Source of the DNA: Actinomycetes bacterium
Lineage (GTDB): Bacteria > Actinomycetota > Acidimicrobiia > Acidimicrobiales > RAAP-2
NCBI GenBank assembly: GCA_021791615.1
Contig: JAJYWG010000056.1
Location: forward strand, 1-8,348
DNA length: 8,348 nucleotides
Reading direction: 5' to 3'
Shown: positions 1 through 5,047 of the stretch, one piece after another
Numbering within the stretch: the stretch's first letter is position 1
Layout of the letters: every line of letters begins with the position of its first letter
Notes under the pieces: generated by a model
What the model was told of the DNA's origin: nothing
Databases searched by the model: none
What the model saw: the letters and a program-made list of their open reading frames with translations, nothing else
Program-made: the position numbers and the translations under genes

Positions 1-136
1 TGCCCTCAAAGTCACGCTGGCGAGCGGAACGCTTCGTCGTCCTTGCTCGCGATCCACGCGCAACGGACGGTGATCTCATACGTCAGTCGTATCACAACCA
101 CGTAACTACGTCAATATATTACCGAAAAACCAGTAG
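1..136 (+). repeat. Left copy of terminal inverted repeat
   Basis: The first 127 bases are the exact reverse complement of the last 127 bases of the window. The similarity then continues with two mismatches (128 and 130) up to base 136 and is lost at 137. The copy is AT-rich at its inner edge and contains two short dyads and a promoter-like segment, described for the right copy. It could be the end of a transposable or linear element, or the inner edge of a longer repeat that lies mostly outside the window. No transposase can be read in it. Confidence 0.95.
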
Positions 137-148
137 ACCCCCACTGGT
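125..148 (-). terminator. Intrinsic terminator of leftward operon A
   Basis: On the minus strand ACCAGT and ACTGGT form a 6-bp stem around an 8-base loop (148 to 129), followed directly by a run of T (128 to 125). This is the classic rho-independent layout. It lies about 180 bases beyond the last stop of operon A (330), at the inner border of the left inverted repeat, where it would stop leftward transcripts before the repeat. Confidence 0.6.
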
Positions 149-329
149 CAGGTGCGGGAGATCAACAGCGGACATCCTGCCTGCCATCACGCTCTGACCG
201 GTGGACCTCAGGCCACCCTCACCCCCAGCTCAGAAGCCAGGTGTTGCCGTCACCACTTGAACTCGCCAGCCATCGAGGATTCTCTTTCTGGTTTGGCCGG
301 ATCTGGCGGTCAGGACTGTGGGCTGGCGG
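149..329. other. Non-coding or decayed stretch
   Basis: I see no convincing gene between the operon A terminator and the last stop of operon A. Reading frames here overlap on both strands without a consistent codon pattern, and the only clear structure is the tandem repeat at 303-348. A short minus-strand frame from ATG 277 stops after seven codons at a TGA. It could be a remnant. Confidence 0.4.
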
Positions 330-348
330 TCAGGACTGTGGGCTGGCG
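303..348. repeat. 20-bp tandem duplication over the end of a gene
   Basis: Two exact copies of a 20-bp unit beginning CTGGCGGTCA (303-322 and 323-342) are followed by six bases of a third (343-348). Each unit contains the TGA that ends the leftward small-protein gene, so the duplication repeats the last codons and the stop of that gene. Replication slippage is a sufficient explanation. Confidence 0.9.
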
Positions 349-626
349 ATCTCCGGGGCAGAGCCGACCATCTCGGCGAGGACCTCGTCTGAGGTGACTG
401 CCCCGGTGATCTGCACACGCAGGTGGCCGGGTTCCTCGAACAGCTCCACGCCGGTGACCTTGGAGACGAAGGTGGTGTCGCAGTCGCACTGGCCGATGTT
501 TCAGGAGGCGACAAAGACGTCGAGGACGGCTCGGGGAGTCGCCCGTGGGAGCAGCAGGTCGACGCCGCTGTCGGTGGCTACTGCTTGGGGCTTGCTCAGC
601 TCGACGGTGAGGTTGATGTTGGTCAT
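330..626 (-). CDS. Small CxC protein with in-frame TGA (candidate selenoprotein or nonsense-mutated gene)
   Basis: Read from ATG 626 there are 98 codons to the TGA at 332-330, with one in-frame TGA at codon 42 (503-501). The frame keeps the same GC-rich third positions before and after this codon, so one gene spans it. The TGA is followed by NIGQCDCD, which puts it four residues before a Cys-x-Cys pair, a setting that fits selenocysteine in a redox or metal-binding site. A short stem CAGU/ACUG with loop GCG begins nine bases after the UGA. It is a weak, borderline match to a bacterial SECIS. The start has a good binding site (AAAGGA) and overlaps the stop of the upstream gene as ATGA, so the gene is translationally coupled to operon A. 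The C-terminal half looks like a compact alpha/beta domain (VELFEEPGHLRVQITG). I do not recognise the family. Alternatives are a nonsense mutation or a base error, for example from TGC, TGG or CGA. Confidence 0.6.
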
Positions 627-905
627 GGTCGTCGTCCTTTTCTGGTGGGTGGGGTTTCGGGGGTTGGTTGGTGGCGGGTGGCGGGTGCAGCGAGATCAGT
701 GGTGATGGTGGTCGCCAGTTGGCTGCGCTGCTCGGGGGTGAGGCTGGCGAAGACGGCGTCGAGGCAGACCGGCACTAGGATCGGGCAGCATCGGGCGGCG
801 ACCGTGGCGCATATCTCGGCTGGTGGCGTGAGGAGCGCCCAGCTCGGCGAGGGTGCCGACGGCTGCTGCGCTCAAGCGCCAGCCGGCAGTGAGGGGTTTG
901 GTCAC
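623..905 (-). pseudogene. Cys-rich small protein gene with one frameshift
   Basis: A GTG at 905 overlaps the stop of the methyltransferase gene (GTGA). The opening residues VTKPLTAGWRLSAAAVGTLA have a normal codon pattern up to about 840. From there the coding signal jumps to another frame, which runs to a TGA at 625-623 overlapping the ATG of the next gene. Removing one G of the GGG at 840-838 joins the two into a 93-residue product with several cysteines (AEICATVAARCCPILVPVC) and an amphipathic stretch ending LTPEQRSQL, then a Pro/Thr/Arg-rich tail. Tight overlaps on both sides support a real member of operon A. The break may be a genuine mutation, a homopolymer read error or, less likely, programmed frameshifting. 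Family not recognised; the clustered cysteines suggest metal or thiol chemistry (inference). Confidence 0.55.
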
Positions 906-1615
906 GGTCGGCGTATCGTGATCCGCCACAGACGGCGGGGGAGGCCGCCTTCCTCGAAGGCTGTGACCGCTTCGAGATCGAAGCCGTCGGCGAGACGGTC
1001 CACGAGCTCGCGGTCGAAGAAGTGCACAACGAACCCGCCGTTCTCGTAGAGGTTGTCGCCCAAGTCGATGCCGGCGCCGTAGTGGACGTCACCGACATGG
1101 CGGACCGTGTAGATGCAAAGCCCGCCGGGGCGCAGCACCCGGCGCACCTCGCCGGCCAGCGCGACGAGCTCGTCGCTGGAGAGGGCCATGGACAACAACA
1201 TGTGGGAGTAGCAGGCGTCGAAGGAGCTGTTGGGGAACGGCAGCGGTTGACGGACGTCGTGCACCGTCGTCGCGAGATGCGAGGCAAGCTCGGGCCCGGC
1301 TATCGCCGCAATCGAGCCCAGTGCATCACCGGCGTAGTCGAGGCCGTGGACCTCAAGGCCCGCACGCAGCAGCTCAAGGGTGTCACGGCCCTGGCCGGCT
1401 CCGAGCTCGATCACCCTTGTGAGCCCTTCACCGGCGAAACGGCTCGCCGCGTAGCGGCCCGGCTCGCTCGGCTCGAGCCCGTACATCGCCGGGTTGGCGT
1501 CGAGGGTCTTCTCCCAGTGCTCGCGTTGGCCAGCGATCAGCGCGGCCGGGTCGGTGCCGGCCTGCTCGGCGGTCACCGGGTGGCTTTCGTAGCGTCGGTC
1601 GGCTGGTCCCACCAT
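902..1615 (-). CDS. Class I SAM-dependent methyltransferase (operon A)
   Basis: The 237-residue product has a Rossmann-type methyltransferase core. Glycine motif I is VIELGAGQGRD (residues 68-78), the post-I acidic residue is in HGLDY (Asp93), and the FDACYSHMLLS segment (133-143) matches motif IV. It ends with the usual EVRRVLRPGGLCIYTVRH strand. Such enzymes transfer a methyl group from SAM; motif I and the general layout resemble TehB/thiol-type small-molecule methyltransferases more than nucleic acid ones. It lacks the set of conserved cysteines expected of ArsM arsenite methyltransferase. ATG 1615 has no clear binding site and lies 43 bases inside the upstream SHOCT-like gene, so initiation is probably coupled; a GTG at codon 14 is an alternative start. 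The substrate is unknown. The ArsR regulator and Cys-rich neighbours suggest a soft metal, metalloid or chalcogen compound (inference). Confidence 0.85.
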   Translation of the reverse strand: MVGPADRRYESHPVTAEQAGTDPAALIAGQREHWEKTLDANPAMYGLEPSEPGRYAASRFAGEGLTRVIELGAGQGRDTLELLRAGLEVHGLDYAGDALGSIAAIAGPELASHLATTVHDVRQPLPFPNSSFDACYSHMLLSMALSSDELVALAGEVRRVLRPGGLCIYTVRHVGDVHYGAGIDLGDNLYENGGFVVHFFDRELVDRLADGFDLEAVTAFEEGGLPRRLWRITIRRP

Positions 1616-1908
1616 GGCATCGACAGGCTCGGGTCGGTGCGCAACAAAGCGTCGGGACGAGCCTCGAACTCTGGGAGGCCGATCTCGCCGTCTACGAGGC
1701 GGCGGCGCAGAGTAGACATCGGGTCTTCGGGTGCCGGCGGCGGCGTCGGGACCTCAACCTCCCAGTGGCGGGGGGGTGGCGACGACGGTGCGGAACCGCA
1801 TCCCGTCGCGCTGTGTCCGTGGACCATACGCACGGCCATGAACACCCCCATGACGATCATCGTCGGGATCACGAACAACACCGGCCAGGGAAAGAAACTC
1901 CACATCAT
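1573..1908 (-). CDS. Small membrane protein with SHOCT-like C-terminus
   Basis: The 111-residue product starts with a hydrophobic helix (about residues 3-27, FFPWPVLFVIPTMIVMGVFM), so it is a single-pass inner-membrane protein. A Pro/Ser-rich linker follows (37-63). Near the C-terminus, STLRRRLVDGEIGLPEFEAR (65-84) fits the short SHOCT oligomerisation motif, which is often found at the ends of small membrane proteins of unknown function. ATG 1908 is chosen because GAGGAGG lies just upstream and the helix begins there; the frame stays open farther upstream but would run antiparallel in frame to arsR. It is the first gene after the repressor, 118 bases downstream of it, and its 3' end overlaps the methyltransferase gene. 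Confidence 0.75.
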   Translation of the reverse strand: MMWSFFPWPVLFVIPTMIVMGVFMAVRMVHGHSATGCGSAPSSPPPRHWEVEVPTPPPAPEDPMSTLRRRLVDGEIGLPEFEARPDALLRTDPSLSMPWWDQPTDATKATR

Positions 1909-1985
1909 CACTGCACCTCCTCGATGGGTACGGGACGGGTACGACGGGACACGGATCCGCTGGGGCAGCGCTTCAGATCTGTGCG

Positions 1986-2000
1986 GGCGGTGCAACCGCC
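1986..2000 (-). terminator. GC hairpin downstream of the ArsR gene
   Basis: GGCGGT and ACCGCC form a perfect 6-bp stem with a 3-base loop, 27 bases after the ArsR stop and upstream of the SHOCT-like gene. No T-run follows, so it may only attenuate transcription, or stabilise the 3' end of the arsR message. Confidence 0.3.
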
Positions 2001-2026
2001 TCGGCCGTGCAGGAGGGCCGGGCCCA

Positions 2027-2356
2027 TCACACGCTCGTGTCGTCGAGCAGTGCACGGGCCGCCTCGATGGCGGGACGCAGCTCGTCGCTCGCCGCGCAGT
2101 AGTAGACGAACGCCCCCCGCCGCTCGGCACGAACCACCCCCCGGTCCCGCAGCACCCGCAGGTGGTGGGAGACCGCCGGCTGGCGCAGACCGGCGGCGAC
2201 CGCGATCGCCCCCACCGGCATACACGCTGTGTCGAGGATCGAGAGGATCCGCAACCGGGTCGGATCCCCGAGCGCCTGGAGCAGCTCGGCCAGACGCGCT
2301 GCCTCACTACGCTCGATTGGCGGAGCAAGGCTGTCGGTCATCATCAACGTTGTCAT
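2027..2356 (-). CDS. ArsR/SmtB family repressor (operon A)
   Basis: The 109-residue winged-helix protein has the family layout: the LLQALGDPTRLRILSIL helix (25-41), the recognition helix RQPAVSHHLRVLRDRGVV (58-75) and the wing RRGAFVYY (79-86). ArsR/SmtB proteins repress their own operon and release DNA on binding metal ions, metalloids or reactive sulfur. The classical arsenic motif ELCVC is absent; Cys45 (DTACMPVG) and Cys87 (VYYCAAS) are the only cysteines and the obvious sensor candidates. The start at 2356 follows a -10 box by about ten bases, so the message is nearly leaderless; a second in-frame ATG pair begins at 2344. An operator dyad sits in its own promoter, which points to autoregulation of operon A. 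Confidence 0.9.
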   Translation of the reverse strand: MTTLMMTDSLAPPIERSEAARLAELLQALGDPTRLRILSILDTACMPVGAIAVAAGLRQPAVSHHLRVLRDRGVVRAERRGAFVYYCAASDELRPAIEAARALLDDTSV

Positions 2357-2366
2357 CTCTTACTTT

Positions 2367-2395
2367 AATATATCTACATCTCTAGATATTCCGAA
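2367..2395 (-). promoter_or_regulatory. ArsR promoter with operator dyad between -35 and -10
   Basis: ATATCTA-CATCTC-TAGATAT (2370-2389) is a perfect 7-bp dyad with a 6-base spacer. On the minus strand a TATATT -10 box occupies 2372-2367 and TTCGGA, a weak -35, occupies 2395-2390, exactly 17 bases apart. The dyad fills the spacer and reaches into the -10, so a bound repressor would block polymerase. The location directly in front of an ArsR gene makes autorepression the simplest reading. Confidence 0.65.
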
Positions 2396-2425
2396 GTCCT
2401 GTCGTCGGCCCCGGGTCCGGAGCAC

Positions 2426-2443
2426 CTCCAGGGGCCCCTGGAG
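2426..2443. terminator. 18-bp perfect palindrome between operons B and A
   Basis: CTCCAGGGGCCCCTGGAG reads identically on both strands and lies 27 bases after the stop of the operon B methyltransferase, upstream of the ArsR promoter. As RNA it could form a 7-bp stem with a 4-base loop. No T-run follows, which is common for terminator-like hairpins in high-GC actinobacteria. A protein-binding site is the alternative. Confidence 0.45.
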
Positions 2444-2469
2444 TCGGATCTGTTCACCACAGCCGCCGA

Positions 2470-3126
2470 TTACCGGGGTCTGGCAGTGACGGCGACAAAC
2501 CCCGCGCCCGGTACGACGCCATCGTGAACCTCCTCCTGGGCGAGGCGCGGGTCGCACGGAGCCCGCAGGAGGGTGGATCGGGCACCGGAAGGCTCCAAAT
2601 CGGCATCTTCGAGGAGCGCGAGATGCTCGGCCAGGGTGAGGAAGTGGGCGGCGCGGTAGAAGGGGTGGCCGGTACGCCCCTTCTCCTCGTACGACCGGCC
2701 CCAGGCGCTGTCGGCGGGAACGAGACCGATCACCAGCCTTCCATCGGGACGCAGCACCCGCCGCGCCTCGCGAACAACGCCGGCGGGGTCACGGACGAAG
2801 CACAACGTCACGACGAGGACCACCGCAGCGAACACCTGGTCGGCGAAGGGGAGCTGCTCACCGGCCCCCCGCACGACCCGCACGCCGCGCGTAGCCGCGA
2901 GGCATAGCGGCACTGCCGCCGGGTCGAGACCGACCTGTATGCCCAGCGACGAGGCGAAGCGGCCGCTGCCTACGCCCACCTCGAGGCGGGGCGCGCTCGT
3001 CCCTACCACGAGCGGGCGCAGGCATGCTGACTCGAGACCGAACAGCAGTCGACCTTCGGGGCTGTCGTACCAGGCGTCGTAGCGCTCGGCGAGCGACTCG
3101 AAGACCGGTCGCGTCGAGGGTCCCAC
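2470..3126 (-). CDS. Class I SAM-dependent methyltransferase (operon B)
   Basis: The 218-residue product opens with FESLAERYDAWYDSPEGR (9-26), typical of the UbiE/Methyltransf_11 group. Motif I is LEVGVGSGRF (48-57), the post-I acidic residue is in VGLDP (Asp68), AEQLPF-like GEQLPFADQVF (89-99) precedes motif IV, and EARRVLRPDGRLVIGLVPADS closes the core. The TLCFVRDP and GHPFYRAAHFLT segments resemble small methyltransferases that I recall sitting beside PadR regulators and Gly-rich small proteins. The open frame extends far upstream, but that part overlaps the preceding gene; GTG 3126, 17 bases after that gene's stop, is the best start, although no clear binding site is seen. The substrate is unknown. 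It shares only the fold, not close similarity, with the operon A methyltransferase. Confidence 0.85.
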   Translation of the reverse strand: MGPSTRPVFESLAERYDAWYDSPEGRLLFGLESACLRPLVVGTSAPRLEVGVGSGRFASSLGIQVGLDPAAVPLCLAATRGVRVVRGAGEQLPFADQVFAAVVLVVTLCFVRDPAGVVREARRVLRPDGRLVIGLVPADSAWGRSYEEKGRTGHPFYRAAHFLTLAEHLALLEDADLEPSGARSTLLRAPCDPRLAQEEVHDGVVPGAGFVAVTARPR

Positions 3127-3143
3127 CAGAGCCGTGGCCCCGG

Positions 3144-3383
3144 TCAGGCCCGCGCGGCCCCGAGGTCCCCCAGCTGCTCGGTGATGTCGGCGAGCTCTTG
3201 CTCGAGGTCGCGCCGACGCTCTTCGAGCGACGTACGCCGGGAGGTCGTCTCGTCCTCTCCGCCCCCGTGCCAGCCGCCTCCATGGCCGCCTCCATGGCCG
3301 CCGCAGCAACCCGATCCTCCGCAACAGCCGTGCCCTCGGCCTCGTGGCCCTCGCCCGACCTCTCCTCGTTCCATGGTTCTCAT
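3144..3383 (-). CDS. Gly/Cys/His-rich small protein with C-terminal coiled coil
   Basis: The 79-residue product has two CCGG blocks (residues 20-28) followed by a HGGGHGGGWHGGG stretch (30-42), then a charged heptad-like helix (51-74, LEERRRDLEQELADITEQL). The cysteines and histidines could bind a transition metal or cofactor, and the helix should drive dimerisation. The architecture recalls DUF5320-like proteins (glycine-rich head, coiled-coil tail), but I cannot confirm the family. The ATG overlaps the PadR stop as ATGA and is preceded by AAAGGA, so it is coupled to the regulator. Met4 is a possible alternative start. Confidence 0.75.
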   Translation of the reverse strand: MRTMERGEVGRGPRGRGHGCCGGSGCCGGHGGGHGGGWHGGGEDETTSRRTSLEERRRDLEQELADITEQLGDLGAARA

Positions 3384-3805
3384 AACTGTTCCTTTCTCTG
3401 TGGTCCTCTCGGGGTCTTCCCCGCGAGATCTTGGTAGCGCCGCAGGAGTGCGGCAGTGCGTCTCTGGCTGCCCAGGAGCGACTCGGCCCAGGTGTCGAGC
3501 AATGCCGAGCCCTCACCGGTCAGCTCGTAGATACGCTTGAGCGGCCCGGGGGTGTCGTCGCTCCACGCCGAGGTCACGAGCCCCTCCGCCTCGAGCGAAC
3601 GCAGCAGCCGGTAGAGGTTCCCGAAGTCCACCCTTCCCTCTTCGAGGAGGCTTTCGAGCGCGTCGGCCAGCTCGTAGCCGTGGCTCGGACCCTCGGCGAG
3701 CAGTAAGAGGACGGCCGGCTCGACGAAACGCTCCACGCGGGCCCGGACCTCGAAGCTGCCCGGACCGATACGGCAGCGGCACCTCGGCTGGCGTCCGGCT
3801 TTCAT
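3380..3805 (-). CDS. PadR family transcriptional regulator (operon B)
   Basis: The 141-residue product is a PadR winged helix: EPAVLLLLAEGPSHGYELADAL (29-50), the VDFGNLYRLLRSLEAEGLVTS recognition region (59-79), then the wing LKRIYELTGEG (89-99) and a C-terminal helix for dimerisation. The N-terminus carries Cys-Arg-Cys (9-11), an uncommon feature that might sense metal or thiols. ATG 3805 is chosen over the upstream ATG 3832 because the -10 box and operator lie between them and the message is then almost leaderless. It heads operon B and is divergent from the ArsR-rhodanese gene. PadR proteins usually repress their own operon on an ATGT...ACAT site, and one is present here. Confidence 0.88.
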   Translation of the reverse strand: MKAGRQPRCRCRIGPGSFEVRARVERFVEPAVLLLLAEGPSHGYELADALESLLEEGRVDFGNLYRLLRSLEAEGLVTSAWSDDTPGPLKRIYELTGEGSALLDTWAESLLGSQRRTAALLRRYQDLAGKTPRGPQRKEQL

Positions 3806-3814
3806 CACAGGCTC

Positions 3815-3832
3815 AGTATATGTGACACACAT
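3815..3832 (-). promoter_or_regulatory. PadR promoter with PadR-box-like dyad
   Basis: ATGTG-ACA-CACAT (3820-3832) is a perfect 5-bp dyad and contains the ATGT...ACAT half-sites typical of PadR operators. On the minus strand it abuts the TATACT -10 box (3820-3815), about ten bases upstream of the PadR start. A good -35 is not visible. Confidence 0.55.
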
Positions 3833-3865
3833 CTATGCCATGCAGCTCCGCATCCCCCAGGGGGT

Positions 3866-3899
3866 TTGCGGGCGGGCACGATCCATGTTATCTATAGAT
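3866..3899 (+). promoter_or_regulatory. Promoter and operator of sulfide operon C
   Basis: TTGCGG (3866-3871) and TATCTA (3889-3894) are 17 bases apart and fit a rightward promoter. The perfect dyad ATCTATAGAT (3890-3899) covers the -10 and ends two bases before the GTG start. Its half-sites ATCTA/TAGAT are the same as those in the operon A operator, but without the spacer. The message would be leaderless. Autorepression by the encoded ArsR-rhodanese is the simplest reading. Confidence 0.55.
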
Positions 3900-3901
3900 C
3901 T

Positions 3902-4669
3902 GTGCAAGATGGGAATAATGACGGTGGGCGGTCCGATCTTTACGAGCAGCTGGCCCGTATCGGCAAAGTCGTCATGCATCCCAAGCGCATCGAGCTGCTC
4001 GACCTGCTCTGCCAGGGCGAGCGAAGTGTCGAGGCGCTGGCTTCGGCCGCGGACCTGAAGCTGACGACGGCGTCCGCGCACCTCCAGGTGATGCGCCAGG
4101 CACGCCTTGTCGAGACCCGCCGGGAGGGGACGCGGGTCTACTACCGGGCCGCCGGCGAGGCGGTTTGTCGGTTCGTCGGCTCGCTCGACGAGCTGGCACA
4201 GGCGCGCCTGGCCGAGGTCAACCAGATCCTCCGGGACATCGGCAGCGACGCCGGCACATCCGAGCGGGTGACCCGCACGGAGCTGCTCGCCCGAGTACGC
4301 GCCGGCACGGTGGTGGTGCTCGACGTTCGCCCGGTCGAAGAGTACGAGGCCGGTCACGTCCCCGGTGCGATCTCGCTCCCCTTGGAGCACCTCGAGGCCC
4401 AACTCGACGATCTCGACCCCGCTCTCGAAGTGGTGGCCTACTGCCGAGGCCCCCTCTGCCTGCTGGCGCCCCAGGCCGTCGCCACCCTCCGTGAGCGAGG
4501 CCACCAGGCACGCTGCCTCGAGGACGGGATGCCCGAATGGCGCCAGGCCGGGCTGCCCGTTGCCATCGGGGCGGAGAATGCAGCCTCCGACACCGACCAA
4601 CCGGCATGTCCACGGAGCGTTCGAACCCCTCGGGCGGCACCGAGCACTGCGAGAAGGAGATCACGATGA
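3902..4669 (+). CDS. ArsR-rhodanese fusion regulator (sulfide sensing)
   Basis: Two domains make up the 255 residues. The N-terminal ArsR winged helix runs from LYEQLARIGK (13) to about 112, with recognition helix LTTASAHLQVMRQARLVE (54-71) and wing RREGTRVYYR (73-82). The C-terminal rhodanese domain (about 123-225) has LDVRPVEEYEAGHVPGAISLP, then the active-site loop CRGPLC (181-186, nucleophile Cys181) and the closing EDGMPEWRQAGLPV. Rhodaneses carry sulfane sulfur as a persulfide, so the fusion probably couples sulfur transfer to DNA release. Cys37 and Cys89 are candidate sensor thiols, although Cys37 is about one helical turn away from the BigR/SqrR position. GTG 3902 is chosen because it follows the promoter directly and keeps the first ArsR helix; the frame stays open to TTG 3866. 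The stop overlaps the next ATG (ATGA). Confidence 0.88.
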   Translation: MQDGNNDGGRSDLYEQLARIGKVVMHPKRIELLDLLCQGERSVEALASAADLKLTTASAHLQVMRQARLVETRREGTRVYYRAAGEAVCRFVGSLDELAQARLAEVNQILRDIGSDAGTSERVTRTELLARVRAGTVVVLDVRPVEEYEAGHVPGAISLPLEHLEAQLDDLDPALEVVAYCRGPLCLLAPQAVATLRERGHQARCLEDGMPEWRQAGLPVAIGAENAASDTDQPACPRSVRTPRAAPSTARRRSR

Positions 4670-5016
4670 AGATCCTCGTCCTCTTGAACGACCCCCCCTA
4701 CGGGACCGAACGCTCGTACAACGGGTTGCGCCTGGCCGGATCGCTCGCCCGGCGTGACGGCGTCGAGGTGCGGGTGTTCCTCTTCGGCGACGCGGTCGGT
4801 TGCGCGCTCGGGAATCACAAGCTGCCCGACGGTTACTACCACCTCGACCGCATGGTGAAAGCGGTGGTCCGCCATGGAGGCGAGATCGGCTGCTGCGGCA
4901 CGTGCATGGACGCCAGGGCCTTCTCCGACGCGGCCCTCGTCGAGGGTGCTCGGCGATCGACCCTCGAGGAGGTGACCGAATGGACCGTCTGGGCCGACAA
5001 GGTCGTGAGCTTCTGA
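4666..5016 (+). CDS. DsrE/F-family sulfur carrier protein
   Basis: The 116-residue product has the DsrE/YchN alpha/beta pattern: MKILVLLNDPPYGTERSYNGLRLAGSL at the start, strand VEVRVFLFGDAVGCAL (33-48), then GGEIGCCGTCMDARA (71-85), where DsrE-like carriers keep their reactive cysteine. Cysteines are at 46, 76, 77 and 80; Cys80 is the likely persulfide carrier and CCGTC could also form a disulfide or bind a metal. Proteins of this family pass sulfane sulfur between enzymes in the cytoplasm. A strong AAGGAG lies upstream of ATG 4666, which overlaps the stop of the ArsR-rhodanese gene. With the sulfide-oxidase-like gene 31 bases downstream, it probably relays persulfide sulfur between that enzyme and the rhodanese domain. 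Confidence 0.85.
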   Translation: MKILVLLNDPPYGTERSYNGLRLAGSLARRDGVEVRVFLFGDAVGCALGNHKLPDGYYHLDRMVKAVVRHGGEIGCCGTCMDARAFSDAALVEGARRSTLEEVTEWTVWADKVVSF

Positions 5017-5047
5017 GCACGCGACAGCCGTGGCGAGAGGTGCCGAG

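Noticed and set aside
248..277. Second in-frame TGA candidate in a short ORF from ATG 277
   Set aside because: Only seven codons precede the TGA and about fourteen follow, with no motif or coding bias, so it is probably chance.
696..929. Protein ending in four histidines (His-rich tail)
   Set aside because: The His run appears only in the wrong frame after the frameshift; the coding signal at that point lies in the neighbouring frame.
902..1615. ArsM arsenite methyltransferase
   Set aside because: The conserved ArsM cysteines are missing; only two cysteines occur, neither in an ArsM-like position.
1573..2328. A 251-codon version of the SHOCT-like protein
   Set aside because: The part above 1908 lies over the arsR gene in another frame and is Arg/Ser-rich. 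ATG 1908 has a strong binding site and begins the membrane helix.
1022..2368. Long plus-strand open frame of 448 codons
   Set aside because: It is antisense to the methyltransferase, SHOCT-like and ArsR genes. High GC keeps it open, but its product is low-complexity and has no domain.
3254..3302. CRISPR or tandem repeat array in a repetitive GGC/CCA stretch
   Set aside because: The repetition encodes the Gly/His-rich part of the 79-residue protein; there are no spaced direct repeats.
2470..3516. A 348-codon version of the operon B methyltransferase
   Set aside because: The upstream third is Arg-rich and overlaps the 79-residue Cys/His protein and PadR genes in another frame; the methyltransferase fold starts near GTG 3126.
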